Assembly (NCBI GenBank): GCA_964600075.1
Contig: CAZRIE010000006.1
Location: 33,163 to 97,162 of the forward strand
Direction: 5' to 3'
Length of the DNA: 64,000 nucleotides
DNA from: CAZRIE01 sp964600075
GTDB lineage: Bacteria; Bacteroidota; Bacteroidia; Flavobacteriales; Flavobacteriaceae
Below are positions 19,308 to 28,366 of this stretch, piece by piece. Every line of letters starts with the position of its first letter. Within the stretch, counting starts at the first letter, position 1. The notes beneath the pieces were generated by a model. The model worked only from the letters and a program-made list of their open reading frames with translations, was not told the origin of the DNA and did no database searches. The position numbers and the translations under genes were made by a program.

Positions 19308-19967
19308 TTAAAGTGTTTTCAAATCCTTTATGGTTTTGAACGCCACGTCGACTTGATCGTCATCAACTAAAATTGTAAACTCGTTGGTAGTCGAAATCAC
19401 TTCATAGAGTACAATACCTTCCCAGGCGAGACGCTGGAAAATAAAATAATAGATGCCCGGTACGGAAACATTCTCGGCCGGTAGCTTTACAGTAATCGAA
19501 GAAAGATTTTCTGCCTTTTGAGAGCATTTTTCATCTTTGAAAAGTGTTTCCACAGCTCCATCGAGGCTATTGCTGACGACAATATTCAGCTCGTTCACAC
19601 CACGAGAAGAGGTATAGAAAACATCCTTATTCTTGTTGACCTCTTCCAAAAGCTGTGCCTGATTTTCTAAAATAGATTCCGATACAAAAAATGTGAAATC
19701 GGTCAAGGAGGAGCGCACGGTAATTTCCCCGATATTCTTTAAAACCTTGATTATTTTATGGGTCGCCCTGAATTCCAGATCATCCGACAAACGTTTTAGC
19801 GCCATAACTATGGCTCCGTTACGAATATCCTTACCCAGTTCATCTTCAATTTCAGGCTTTACTATTCGCGATAGCGAAGTAAGGTTGATGATGCCCTGTG
19901 CCAAGGCGCTTTGCAAAAAAGGCTTTTTTTTAATGTATTGTTCGACTACGGAGGAAATAGTTTTCAT
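19308..19967 (-). CDS. ACT-domain-like protein of unknown function
   Basis: 219 residues, no signal. The N-terminal part (MKTISSVVEQYIKKKPFLQS) reads like a helical DNA- or ligand-binding segment; the C-terminal half has two ACT-like beta-alpha-beta repeats (PGIYYFIFQRLAWEGI... EFTILVDDDQVDVAFKTIK). Flavobacterial relatives are often labelled aspartate kinase by the ACT part, but no kinase domain is present, so that label is wrong here. Probably a small-molecule-binding regulator (inference). Confidence 0.55.
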   Translation of the reverse strand: MKTISSVVEQYIKKKPFLQSALAQGIINLTSLSRIVKPEIEDELGKDIRNGAIVMALKRLSDDLEFRATHKIIKVLKNIGEITVRSSLTDFTFFVSESILENQAQLLEEVNKNKDVFYTSSRGVNELNIVVSNSLDGAVETLFKDEKCSQKAENLSSITVKLPAENVSVPGIYYFIFQRLAWEGIVLYEVISTTNEFTILVDDDQVDVAFKTIKDLKTL

Positions 19968-19989
19968 TATTCATAGGTTGGTTGTCGAG

Positions 19990-20020
19990 CAAAAATAACA
20001 TATTGTTACAAATAAAACAA
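19990..20020 (-). promoter_or_regulatory. Promoter of the ACT-like gene
   Basis: On the minus strand, TTG (20020-20018), 20-base spacer and TATTTTTG (19997-19990) match the Bacteroidota consensus fully. The leader to ATG 19967 is about 20 bases. Confidence 0.5.
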
Positions 20021-20055
20021 ATTGTGTTTAAACTAAAAGTCTAGAAAATGACACT

Positions 20056-20415
20056 TCAAAAATGATAGAACGCACTTTCTAAATGTTCGATTTTAAAAAT
20101 CACCCTATTCTTTAAAATGGTAATGACATCAAAACGTACCTCGACATCAAGGTTGTTTTCGGTCACATAATAATCTGCCGCCATTACCAATAGTTTGATT
20201 TTTTTTTGTGTGATGGTCTCGGCAATCGGAATAATTTGGTCATTGCTCCGTGCACGTACCTCAACAATAGCAAGAATATCCTCCTTTTGAGCAATAATAT
20301 CTATTTCGGCCTTGAGGTAGCGGTAGTTTTTATACTTGATAGAATACCCTTTTTTGACCAAAAAATTAGTGGCGATCTTTTCACCCTCTTTACCGAACTC
20401 ATTGTGTTTTCCCAT
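20056..20415 (-). CDS. YraN family protein (UPF0102, nuclease-like fold)
   Basis: 119 residues. Family sequence GKEGEKIATNFLVKKGY at the N-terminus, then AEIDIIAQKEDILAIVEVRAR, the E...D...E-x-K/R pattern of the restriction-endonuclease-like fold (here VEVRAR, with R where many have K), and RFDVITI near the C-terminus. Role unproven; suspected in DNA metabolism. Confidence 0.85.
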   Translation of the reverse strand: MGKHNEFGKEGEKIATNFLVKKGYSIKYKNYRYLKAEIDIIAQKEDILAIVEVRARSNDQIIPIAETITQKKIKLLVMAADYYVTENNLDVEVRFDVITILKNRVIFKIEHLESAFYHF

Positions 20416-20609
20416 AAAACAATAGCTGAAATCTTAATAAATGATGCACTTCGTCGAAAAGGTAAGTGCTTGAACGCCTTAAATTCCCCGTAGCCCGTAA
20501 ATTCTTAAACCATACATCGAAAATACTCGAATCACTATACTATCCAAAATCTTTGTACGTTAAGAATTGACCCCAAACACATGAACGGTTCTTAAAAGCC
20601 TACAAAATT

Positions 20610-22103
20610 ATGGAGTACTTTATTAACTGTAATACGGCACCTTTGGCGCCGTATTCAACACCCTTGGATAGAACGAGGGCCGCGCACTTGTACAGAAGAC
20701 TGGGGTTCAGTGCCTCTGTTCAGACTATTAATAATGCCGAAGGCCAAAATGCCGGGGCACTCGTTGATAGTCTTGTTAACCAAGCGATCAACCAAGCTCC
20801 GATTCCTGCGCCTATTTGGGCGGACTGGAACAATAGCAACTATCCCGCAGACGACGACCAGCGTAACCAGTTGCGAAGAGCTCAACAAGACGAGTTCAGC
20901 TTGGCCTACGCCAACCAGTTGTTGAACAATAATCTAGCTGATCGTATGAGCTTCTTTTGGAGCAACCATTTTGTTACAGAATTGGATATATACGACTGTA
21001 ACTCTTTTCTTTATCACTATATCAATTGTCTGCAGCGTAATGCCCTAGGCAATTTTAAGACCTTTGTAAGTGAAATTGGTCTGACCAGCGCGATGCTCTA
21101 CTATTTGGATGGTGTTTTCAACAATGGTAACAATCCCAATGAAAACTATGGCCGTGAACTGTATGAGCTTTTCACCTTAGGCGAAGGCAACGGGTATACC
21201 GAACAAGATATCATCGAGACCGCAAAGGCCCTTACAGGTTATGTGGAAAGAGGAGAGCTGGGTTGCGAAGCGGTAGCCTTTGACCCGGAACGCCATGATA
21301 CCGGAAGCAAAACCATTCTTGGCCAAACCGGAAATTGGGGGTATGACGATGTTATCAACATTCTATTTGACCAAAGACCCAATGAAATAGCGGAATTCAT
21401 CTGTAGAAAGTTATATGAGTTTTTTGTCCACCCAGACTCTAAGGACGATGCCGGAAACGCCCAAACCATTATTTCGGGTATGGCCGCTACCTTTCTTTCG
21501 AACAATTTTGAGATTGCCCCTGTGCTCTCGCAATTGTTCAAAAGTCAGCACTTCTTTGACGATGAGGCCATTGGGGTCATTATTAAAAGCCCTTTTGATT
21601 TCTATTTCAATACCTTGAAGGAAACCAATTTTGCCTACAACGATACTACTGTAGCCAGTTTGGTCAATTACAGTGGTCTGTTAAGTCAAAATCTGTTCGA
21701 CCCCTTCGATGTTGCCGGATGGCAACGCGACCGTTCGTGGATCAACACGAACTTTATGATTGGTAGATGGCTGACCATCGAAACTATTTTAGAAGACTTT
21801 TTTAGCGCCGATAATGAACAATTTCGCTCTTTTGGACTATCATTAAGCGGTAATGATGGCTTGACCAGTAACAATCCCGATTTGATTGCTAGGCCGATTA
21901 TCGATTTCATTCTTCCAAAAGGATTACTCAACGATTCAGAGTACGATAAGGCATACACGATTTTTAGAAGTGATATACAAGAGCAATACTATGAGGGGGG
22001 CTCGCAACCATCATGGACGTTGCAAACAGCCATGGAGGCCCCGACCCAAGTATATCTTTTATTACAGTACCTAGCCAGACAACCCGAATTTCAACTCAAA
22101 TAA
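20610..22103 (+). CDS. DUF1800 domain protein
   Basis: 497 residues. Conserved start DRTRAAHLYRRLGFSAS, WSNHFVTELD, and the family's central GRELYELFTLGEGNGYTEQD box followed by FDPERHDTGSKTILGQTG. No clear signal peptide. It precedes a DUF1501 gene with a 9-base gap, the usual pair in Bacteroidota and Planctomycetes, where function is not known. The start ATG 20610 is followed by a short unusual stretch before the family begins. Confidence 0.85.
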   Translation: MEYFINCNTAPLAPYSTPLDRTRAAHLYRRLGFSASVQTINNAEGQNAGALVDSLVNQAINQAPIPAPIWADWNNSNYPADDDQRNQLRRAQQDEFSLAYANQLLNNNLADRMSFFWSNHFVTELDIYDCNSFLYHYINCLQRNALGNFKTFVSEIGLTSAMLYYLDGVFNNGNNPNENYGRELYELFTLGEGNGYTEQDIIETAKALTGYVERGELGCEAVAFDPERHDTGSKTILGQTGNWGYDDVINILFDQRPNEIAEFICRKLYEFFVHPDSKDDAGNAQTIISGMAATFLSNNFEIAPVLSQLFKSQHFFDDEAIGVIIKSPFDFYFNTLKETNFAYNDTTVASLVNYSGLLSQNLFDPFDVAGWQRDRSWINTNFMIGRWLTIETILEDFFSADNEQFRSFGLSLSGNDGLTSNNPDLIARPIIDFILPKGLLNDSEYDKAYTIFRSDIQEQYYEGGSQPSWTLQTAMEAPTQVYLLLQYLARQPEFQLK

Positions 22104-22112
22104 CTTACTATT

Positions 22113-23831
22113 ATGCGCGATACCCACGATACATCACCCCATAAAGGCATAGAACATGAGGGCCACGATCTAGAACATAAAACCTGGAACCGACGTTCAT
22201 TTCTACAAGCCTTAGGCATCGCCGGTTCGGGATCTATGATGCTTGGCAGTAATTTTCTAACTGCATCGGCGCCTTCTCCTTTGACTTCGGCGATTGCAGA
22301 TGCCGAGACGGATAACATACTAATATTGATACGTCTTTCCGGCGGCAACGATGGTTTAAGCACCGTTATTCCCATAGAACAATACGATACTTATGCCAAT
22401 GCCAGACCCAATATCTATATTCCGGAGAGTAAGGTCTTAAAACTGACCGATGAATTCGGCGTTCCTTCCTATATGAAGGCCTTAGAACCGATGTGGGGCG
22501 AAGGGCAGTTCAAAGCTGTACATGGCGTAGGATATGAAGGGCAGAGCCTGTCGCATTTTACGGGTTCCGATATTTTTGCCAATACCGACCTGACCTCAAC
22601 GGGCTTTAGTGGTCTTAATACCGGCTGGATGGGTAGGCATTTTGAAGAATGCTATCCTGATTATTTGATGGCTCCACCACCAGCACCTGCGGCCATACAG
22701 ATAGGACAGTTCGGAAGTTTGGTATTTCAAGGTGAGGAAACCAACTACGCATTTGTAACCTCCAATATCGACCAATTGGAAGAGATTGCCGAGTCGGGTG
22801 TTCGCTACGGCCTTGATGACAACTTGTTCAACGATTGTATGTACGGTGATCAATTGAGATTTTTAAGGGGAGTTGCCAATACCACTTATGAATATTCAGG
22901 ATTAATTCACGAAGCCTATGAACGTGGTGTAGCTTTGGATTGCGGTATTGAATATCAAAATAATGGTTTTGCAAGGCAATTATCTGTTATTTCCAAATTA
23001 ATAAAAGGCAATTTAGGAACCAAAGTCTATATGATTTCTATAGGCGGTTTTGACACTCATGGCAACCAGCCTTTAGCCCACGAACGTTTGATGAGCAATC
23101 TATCCATTGCCATCAGCAGTTTTTATGAAGATTTAGCCTGTACCCAACAAGACGAAAAAGTGTTGAGTATGACGTTCTCCGAATTCGGAAGACGTATTTT
23201 CGAAAACGGTTCGAACGGAACGGATCACGGCAAAGCAGCGCCTACCCTTTTCTTTGGTAAAGGCCTCAACGGCAGTGCCTTTGTTGGTGATCATCCGACC
23301 TTGGAGAATCCTGACGGTAGGGGCAACCTTGAATACACTATGGATTTTAGAGATCTCTACGCGACGGTATTGGCCGAATGGCTCTGTGTTCCGATTCCTT
23401 TGGTAGAACAACATTTATTGAACCATACATACGCACCGGTAAATTTGGGCTTCAATTGTAGTGGTACGGAATTTCCCGACATTGTGTACAGCGATGGCGA
23501 GCCTTCACTACCCACATCGCCCGATTCAGAACCGAGTGAACCTGTGGTTCCCAATGCGGATCAGTTGAATGCCATCGTGCATAAACCTTTTTATCCATCG
23601 GATAACAATCCACATATTTATCTTGAAATGCCCGTTACGGCCCATGTCGATATTCAATTGTTCAACATTATAGGGCAAAACGTCGGTACGATACGTAATA
23701 TGATCATGTCAGAAGGTGCCAATGAAATTAATATTAAAGAAAGTATGCCCGGCCATTTGGCGGCAGGTAAATATATCTACCGAATTCAGGTGCAAGACCA
23801 TAAAATGAGCAAATCAGTTATGGTAGCTTGA
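22113..23831 (+). CDS. DUF1501 domain protein with T9SS C-terminal sorting domain
   Basis: 572 residues. Tat-type signal WNRRSFLQALGIAGSG at about 27-42, then the DUF1501 (sulfatase-fold-like) domain with SGGNDGLSTVIP, GGFDTHGNQPL and TFSEFGRRIFENGS...DHGKAAP, the metal-site segments. A linker rich in Pro/Ser (about 460-475) leads to a roughly 80-residue tail, VDIQLFNIIGQNVGTI...GKYIYRIQVQDHKMSKSVMVA in style, a type A T9SS sorting domain. Tat export followed by T9SS signals on one protein is unusual and worth confirming. Translationally coupled to the DUF1800 gene. Confidence 0.88.
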   Translation: MRDTHDTSPHKGIEHEGHDLEHKTWNRRSFLQALGIAGSGSMMLGSNFLTASAPSPLTSAIADAETDNILILIRLSGGNDGLSTVIPIEQYDTYANARPNIYIPESKVLKLTDEFGVPSYMKALEPMWGEGQFKAVHGVGYEGQSLSHFTGSDIFANTDLTSTGFSGLNTGWMGRHFEECYPDYLMAPPPAPAAIQIGQFGSLVFQGEETNYAFVTSNIDQLEEIAESGVRYGLDDNLFNDCMYGDQLRFLRGVANTTYEYSGLIHEAYERGVALDCGIEYQNNGFARQLSVISKLIKGNLGTKVYMISIGGFDTHGNQPLAHERLMSNLSIAISSFYEDLACTQQDEKVLSMTFSEFGRRIFENGSNGTDHGKAAPTLFFGKGLNGSAFVGDHPTLENPDGRGNLEYTMDFRDLYATVLAEWLCVPIPLVEQHLLNHTYAPVNLGFNCSGTEFPDIVYSDGEPSLPTSPDSEPSEPVVPNADQLNAIVHKPFYPSDNNPHIYLEMPVTAHVDIQLFNIIGQNVGTIRNMIMSEGANEINIKESMPGHLAAGKYIYRIQVQDHKMSKSVMVA

Positions 23832-23853
23832 TTTTTAACCCCCACTGTATTAC

Positions 23854-23898
23854 AAAACCTTCGAAAAATAATATGTTTTCGAAGGTTTTTCTTTTTAT
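23854..23898 (+). terminator. Rho-independent terminator after DUF1800/DUF1501
   Basis: Arm AAAACCTTCGAAAA (23854-23867), 8-base loop, arm TTTTCGAAGGTTTT (23876-23889), then a T-rich tail. The 14-base stem is perfect. Confidence 0.85.
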
Positions 23899-23974
23899 TG
23901 TGCATTAACGACAACGCCATAACAGCATGATTGGCCTTACGGCAAACTGATTTTATACATGCTCATAAAAACAC

Positions 23975-23982
23975 TATTTTTG
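23975..23982 (+). promoter_or_regulatory. Candidate -7 box of metG
   Basis: TATTTTTG matches TAnnTTTG exactly, 18 bases before ATG 24001. A TTG at -33 is not evident. Confidence 0.35.
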
Positions 23983-24000
23983 TGGCCAAATTGAAACTTA

Positions 24001-26112
24001 ATGGCCGAGAACCAAGATTACCCTTTACGCTATACAATTACCGCTGCATTGCCCTATACCAATGGGCCTATTCATATCGGGCATCTGGCCGGTGTGTACG
24101 TACCTGCGGATATCTATGCAAGATATTTGCGTTTGACCGGAAACGATGTCGCTTTTGTCTGCGGTAGCGATGAGCATGGGGTCGCCATTTCGATGAAGGC
24201 AAAAAAAGAAGGCGTTTCTCCAAAGGAAATCATCGACAAATACCACGGCATCATCAAACAGTCCTTTTCCGATTTCGGTATTACTTTCGATAATTATTCG
24301 CGCACCTCGGCCGAGGTCCATCACAAAACCGCCGGGGACTTTTTCAAGAAGTTATATGAACAGGACGATTTTATTGAGGAAACTACAGCGCAATTATATG
24401 ATGAGGAAGCCCAACAGTTTCTTGCAGACCGCTTTGTCATTGGAACCTGCCCCAAATGCGGCCATGAAGAAGCCTATGGAGATCAGTGCGAAAATTGTGG
24501 TTCTTCTTTGAACGCTACCGATCTTATCAATCCCAAATCGACGATTACCGGGAGCGTGCCAACCACCAAAGAGACCAAACATTGGTTTTTACCGTTGGAT
24601 CGTTACGAGGACTTTTTAAGGGAATGGATTCTGGTAGGCCATAAAAATGATTGGAAACCCAATGTCTATGGCCAATGCAAAAGTTGGATCGATGGAGGCC
24701 TGGAACCCCGAGCCGTTACCCGTGATCTCGACTGGGGTATACCGGTACCCGTCGAAGGTGGCGAGGGTAAGGTACTTTACGTTTGGTTCGATGCCCCTAT
24801 CGGATATATTTCCTCGACCAAAGAATGGGCCGAACGCGAAGGTAAAGATTGGGAACTCTATTGGAAAGACAAGAACACCAAACTGGTGCACTTCATTGGC
24901 AAAGATAATATCGTTTTCCATTGCATCATTTTTCCGGCAATTTTGAAAGCGCATGGGGATTATATTCTACCGGATAACGTGCCTGCCAACGAATTTTTGA
25001 ATTTGGAAGGCAACAAGTTGTCCACCTCAAAAAATTGGGCAGTGTGGTTACATGAATATCTAGAGGAATTTCCAGATATGCAAGACGCTTTACGGTATAC
25101 ATTGACAGCCAACGCTCCCGAGACCAAAGACAATGATTTTACTTGGAAGGATTTTCAAGCACGTAACAACAACGAGCTCGTCGCTATTCTGGGTAATTTT
25201 ATCAACCGTGTGGTCGTATTAACGAACAAATATTATGATGGTGTAGTTCCAAACCCTTCGGGTTTTTCGAAAGTGGATACGGAAACTTTGGAAGCTCTTA
25301 AGCATTTTCCGGAGACCATTTCAGGTTCCATCGAACGCTACCGTTTTCGCGAAGCCGGCCAAGAACTTATGAACCTTGCCCGTTTAGGCAACAAATACCT
25401 CGCCGACGAAGAACCGTGGAAGGTTATCAAACAAGATGAAGAACGGGTAAAGACCATTATGTTCGTAGCACTACAAATCGCAACCGGGTTAGCCGTTTTG
25501 AGCGAACCCTTTTTACCGTTTACTTCAAAGAAATTGAAAAACATTCTTAATGTCACTTCGGCTTCGCTCAGCGACCAAGATGCGGTGACTGAGCGTAGCC
25601 AAAGTAATAGCTGGGAGCATGTTTCAACCAGCGAAATACTCATAGCTCCTGACCACCAAATCAACAAAGGCGAACTCCTCTTCAGAAAAATAGAAGACAA
25701 AGAAATACAAGCGCAACTGGACAAACTAGAAGCCACTAAGAAGGCTAATGAAAACGAAAACGCATCACTTATGCCACAAAAAGACACCATCACTTTCGAC
25801 GATTTCACCAAATTGGATATGCGGGTTGGCACCATAGTCGAAGCCGAAAAAATGGCAAAGACTAAAAAACTACTCGTTCTCAAAGTAGATACGGGCTTAG
25901 ATACACGAACCATTGTTTCAGGTATTGCGGAGAGTTTTACTGCAGAAGAAATAGTTGGAAAGAAAGTTACTGTTTTGATCAATCTTGCGCCCCGAGCTTT
26001 ACGAGGAGTAGATAGTGAAGGTATGATTCTTATGACTGAAAATGCGGATGGTAAATTGGTTTTCGTTAATCCTGATGAAGATGGGGTTGGTAATGGGGAA
26101 GGGATAAGTTAA
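24001..26112 (+). CDS. metG: Methionyl-tRNA synthetase
   Basis: Class I aminoacyl-tRNA synthetase that charges tRNA-Met. HIGH motif at residues 25-28, zinc motif CPKCG...CENCG (about 144-160), KLSTSK in place of KMSKS (about 338), anticodon-binding helices, and a C-terminal EMAP II-type tRNA-binding domain from about 590 (FTKLDMRVGTIVEAE). 703 residues. About 20 residues near 518-537 (ending VTERSQS) are encoded by an inverted repeat pair and sit in a linker between the catalytic/helical part and the C-terminal domain, where related proteins are shorter as I recall. Confidence 0.97.
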   Translation: MAENQDYPLRYTITAALPYTNGPIHIGHLAGVYVPADIYARYLRLTGNDVAFVCGSDEHGVAISMKAKKEGVSPKEIIDKYHGIIKQSFSDFGITFDNYSRTSAEVHHKTAGDFFKKLYEQDDFIEETTAQLYDEEAQQFLADRFVIGTCPKCGHEEAYGDQCENCGSSLNATDLINPKSTITGSVPTTKETKHWFLPLDRYEDFLREWILVGHKNDWKPNVYGQCKSWIDGGLEPRAVTRDLDWGIPVPVEGGEGKVLYVWFDAPIGYISSTKEWAEREGKDWELYWKDKNTKLVHFIGKDNIVFHCIIFPAILKAHGDYILPDNVPANEFLNLEGNKLSTSKNWAVWLHEYLEEFPDMQDALRYTLTANAPETKDNDFTWKDFQARNNNELVAILGNFINRVVVLTNKYYDGVVPNPSGFSKVDTETLEALKHFPETISGSIERYRFREAGQELMNLARLGNKYLADEEPWKVIKQDEERVKTIMFVALQIATGLAVLSEPFLPFTSKKLKNILNVTSASLSDQDAVTERSQSNSWEHVSTSEILIAPDHQINKGELLFRKIEDKEIQAQLDKLEATKKANENENASLMPQKDTITFDDFTKLDMRVGTIVEAEKMAKTKKLLVLKVDTGLDTRTIVSGIAESFTAEEIVGKKVTVLINLAPRALRGVDSEGMILMTENADGKLVFVNPDEDGVGNGEGIS
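25552..25608 (+). repeat. Inverted repeat pair inserted in frame in metG
   Basis: Left arm 25552-25575 (TTCGGCTTCGCTCAG core), 9-base spacer, right arm 25585-25608 (CTGAGCGTAGCCAAAG core). The arms match at 18 of 24 positions as reverse complements, so the RNA could form a hairpin. The right arm encodes VTERSQS, identical to the peptide encoded by the mfd copy at 5854. Confidence 0.75.
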
Positions 26113-26136
26113 AATTTTTGTTTTTGAAAAACCGCA

Positions 26137-26155
26137 GGTCGAGCGCAGTCGAAAA
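26137..26155 (+). repeat. Intergenic copy of the TGAGCGnAG-type repeat
   Basis: GTCGAGCGCAGTCGAAAAC, with core GAGCGCAGTCGAA, lies between metG and tex in a 120-base gap. It is the non-coding version of the element found inside metG 0.5 kb upstream. Confidence 0.5.
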
Positions 26156-26232
26156 CTCAGGAACACAAATAGGTCTCGAATGCGCCTGCTGGCAAGCGGG
26201 ACAGGCCATATCGGCCAAAAATCAAATATCTA

Positions 26233-28359
26233 ATGAACCTTATTTCCTACCTCACCAAACATACTCAACTCTCCGAGAAGAGTATACAAAACACAGTCAA
26301 ACTCCTAAACGAAGACTGTACCATACCCTTTATATCACGCTACCGAAAAGAAAGAACAGGTAATCTTGATGAAGTACAAATAGGAGCTATCGTACAATTT
26401 AAAGCACAGTTCGAAGCCTTAGAGAAGCGAAAATTAGCCGTCTTAAAAGCTATCGAAGAGCAAGATGCCCTAACGCATGAGCTTCGTGCTAAAATTCAAC
26501 AGGTTGAGGAACTAGTTACCCTAGAAGACATCTACCTTCCTTTCAAGAAAAAACGGAAAACGAAAGCCGAAACGGCCAGAAAAAATGGACTAGAACCTTT
26601 CGCGAAAATCATTATGGCTCAAAACCACAATGAAATTGAAGACGTGGCTTCACATTATTTGAACGACCAAGTTCTTAATGAGGATGCGGCTTTAGAAGGC
26701 GCCCGCCATATCATCGCCGAATGGTTGAACGAACGTATCTCGGTCCGAAATGAAATCAGAAACCAATTGGAAAGGTCAGCTATGATTACCACCAAGGTAA
26801 TTAATGCTAAAAAAGATGATGTAAAAGCCCAGAAATTCCGAGATTATTTTGATTGGAGCGAGGCTTTAAAGCGTAGCCCATCACATCGGTTATTGGCGAT
26901 TCTACGCGCAGAAAATGAAGGTTTTATAAGGGTCAAGATTGAAATCGACGATGACTATCTCTTATCAAAAATCACTGATCGCATTGTCAAATCAAATAAT
27001 TCATGTACCCCTCATATTGAGCTGGCGATAGCGGATGCTTATAAGCGTTTATTATTTCCATCATTATCAAACGAATTATTAAAAAATGCCAAGGAAAAGG
27101 CCGATGATGATGCCATTCAAGTCTTTTCTAAAAATTTGAAACAACTTTTGTTAGGTGCTCCATTGGGCGAAAAAAGAATCCTTGCCATTGACCCAGGTTT
27201 TCGAACCGGCTGCAAAGTCGTCTGTTTGAGTGCTCAGGGCAATTTAGAACATAATGAAACCATTTATCCACATGCGCCACAAAATAAAAGTACAGAGGCC
27301 ATTAAAAAAATAAGCTCACTTTGTGATGCCTATAAGATCGAAGCTATAGCAATAGGAAACGGAACGGCTTCTAGAGAAACGGAACACTTGGTAAAACGCA
27401 TTCATTTTAGAAAGCCAATAGAAGTCTTTGTTGTGAGTGAAGCCGGAGCTTCAATATACTCGGCTTCTAAAATTGCCCGAGAAGAATTTCCTAATTATGA
27501 TGTTACCGTACGTGGTTCTGTCTCTATTGGACGTAGGCTTGCAGATCCATTGGCCGAATTGGTAAAAATCGACGCGAAATCCATAGGAGTTGGCCAATAC
27601 CAGCACGATGTAGACCAAAGCAAGCTCCAAACCTCATTGGATAGCGTTGTTGAAAGTTGTGTGAATTCAGTTGGAGTCAACATTAACACGGCCAGTGTTC
27701 CTTTGCTGAGTTATGTTTCAGGCATCGGTGCGAAATTGGCGGAAAATATTGTTACTTACAGAAATGAAAATGGTGCTTTCACAGATAGGGCTACGATTAA
27801 AAAAGTCCCTCGTTTAGGCGAAAAGGCATTTGAACAAGGTGCTGCTTTTTTACGCATTAAAGATGCCGAAAATCCGCTAGACGATTCTGCGGTGCACCCA
27901 GAAAGCTATTCGATCGTTCAAAAATTCGCAAAGGACAAAGGTATTGCACTAGCAGAAATGATCGGAAACAAAACTGTACTAGAAAGCATTGATTTGAATA
28001 GTTATTGCACAGAAACCATAGGCTTACCCACCTTAAAAGATATTGTAAATGAACTCGTAAAACCTGGCCTCGACCGTCGCGAAAAAGCCAAGGTTTTTAC
28101 TTTCAATCAAAACATTAAATCCATAACAAATTTACAAGAAGGTCAATTGCTACCAGGCATCGTAAACAATATTACCAATTTTGGTTGCTTTGTGGATATC
28201 GGCATCAAAGAAAGCGGATTAATCCACGTTTCTAACTTGGCCGATACTTTTGTAAAAGATGTAAATGAACATGTGAGCCTACATGAACAAATTGTCGTTA
28301 AAGTTTTACAAGTTGATGTGGCCCGTAAGCGTATTCAGTTGAAGTTGCATAAGACATAA
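26233..28359 (+). CDS. Tex-family RNA-binding transcription accessory protein
   Basis: 708 residues. Helical N-terminal domain, a YqgF/RuvC-like domain starting ILAIDPGFRTGCKVV (about 316), helix-hairpin-helix repeats (VNINTASVPLLSYVSGIGAKLAENI at about 475), and a C-terminal S1 domain (GIVNNITNFGCFVDIGIKES, about 640). This is the complete Tex arrangement. Tex binds RNA and affects transcription and recombination in other bacteria. The downstream gene begins 7 bases after its stop. Confidence 0.93.
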   Translation: MNLISYLTKHTQLSEKSIQNTVKLLNEDCTIPFISRYRKERTGNLDEVQIGAIVQFKAQFEALEKRKLAVLKAIEEQDALTHELRAKIQQVEELVTLEDIYLPFKKKRKTKAETARKNGLEPFAKIIMAQNHNEIEDVASHYLNDQVLNEDAALEGARHIIAEWLNERISVRNEIRNQLERSAMITTKVINAKKDDVKAQKFRDYFDWSEALKRSPSHRLLAILRAENEGFIRVKIEIDDDYLLSKITDRIVKSNNSCTPHIELAIADAYKRLLFPSLSNELLKNAKEKADDDAIQVFSKNLKQLLLGAPLGEKRILAIDPGFRTGCKVVCLSAQGNLEHNETIYPHAPQNKSTEAIKKISSLCDAYKIEAIAIGNGTASRETEHLVKRIHFRKPIEVFVVSEAGASIYSASKIAREEFPNYDVTVRGSVSIGRRLADPLAELVKIDAKSIGVGQYQHDVDQSKLQTSLDSVVESCVNSVGVNINTASVPLLSYVSGIGAKLAENIVTYRNENGAFTDRATIKKVPRLGEKAFEQGAAFLRIKDAENPLDDSAVHPESYSIVQKFAKDKGIALAEMIGNKTVLESIDLNSYCTETIGLPTLKDIVNELVKPGLDRREKAKVFTFNQNIKSITNLQEGQLLPGIVNNITNFGCFVDIGIKESGLIHVSNLADTFVKDVNEHVSLHEQIVVKVLQVDVARKRIQLKLHKT

Positions 28360-28366
28360 AACTCAA

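Noticed and set aside
25010..25040. KLSTSK instead of KMSKS in MetG as a possible defect
   Set aside because: As I recall this variant is normal in Bacteroidota MetG; the rest of the protein is complete.
25338..25982. 214-codon minus-strand ORF inside metG
   Set aside because: Shadow frame of a conserved synthetase gene, low-complexity Ser/Val sequence.
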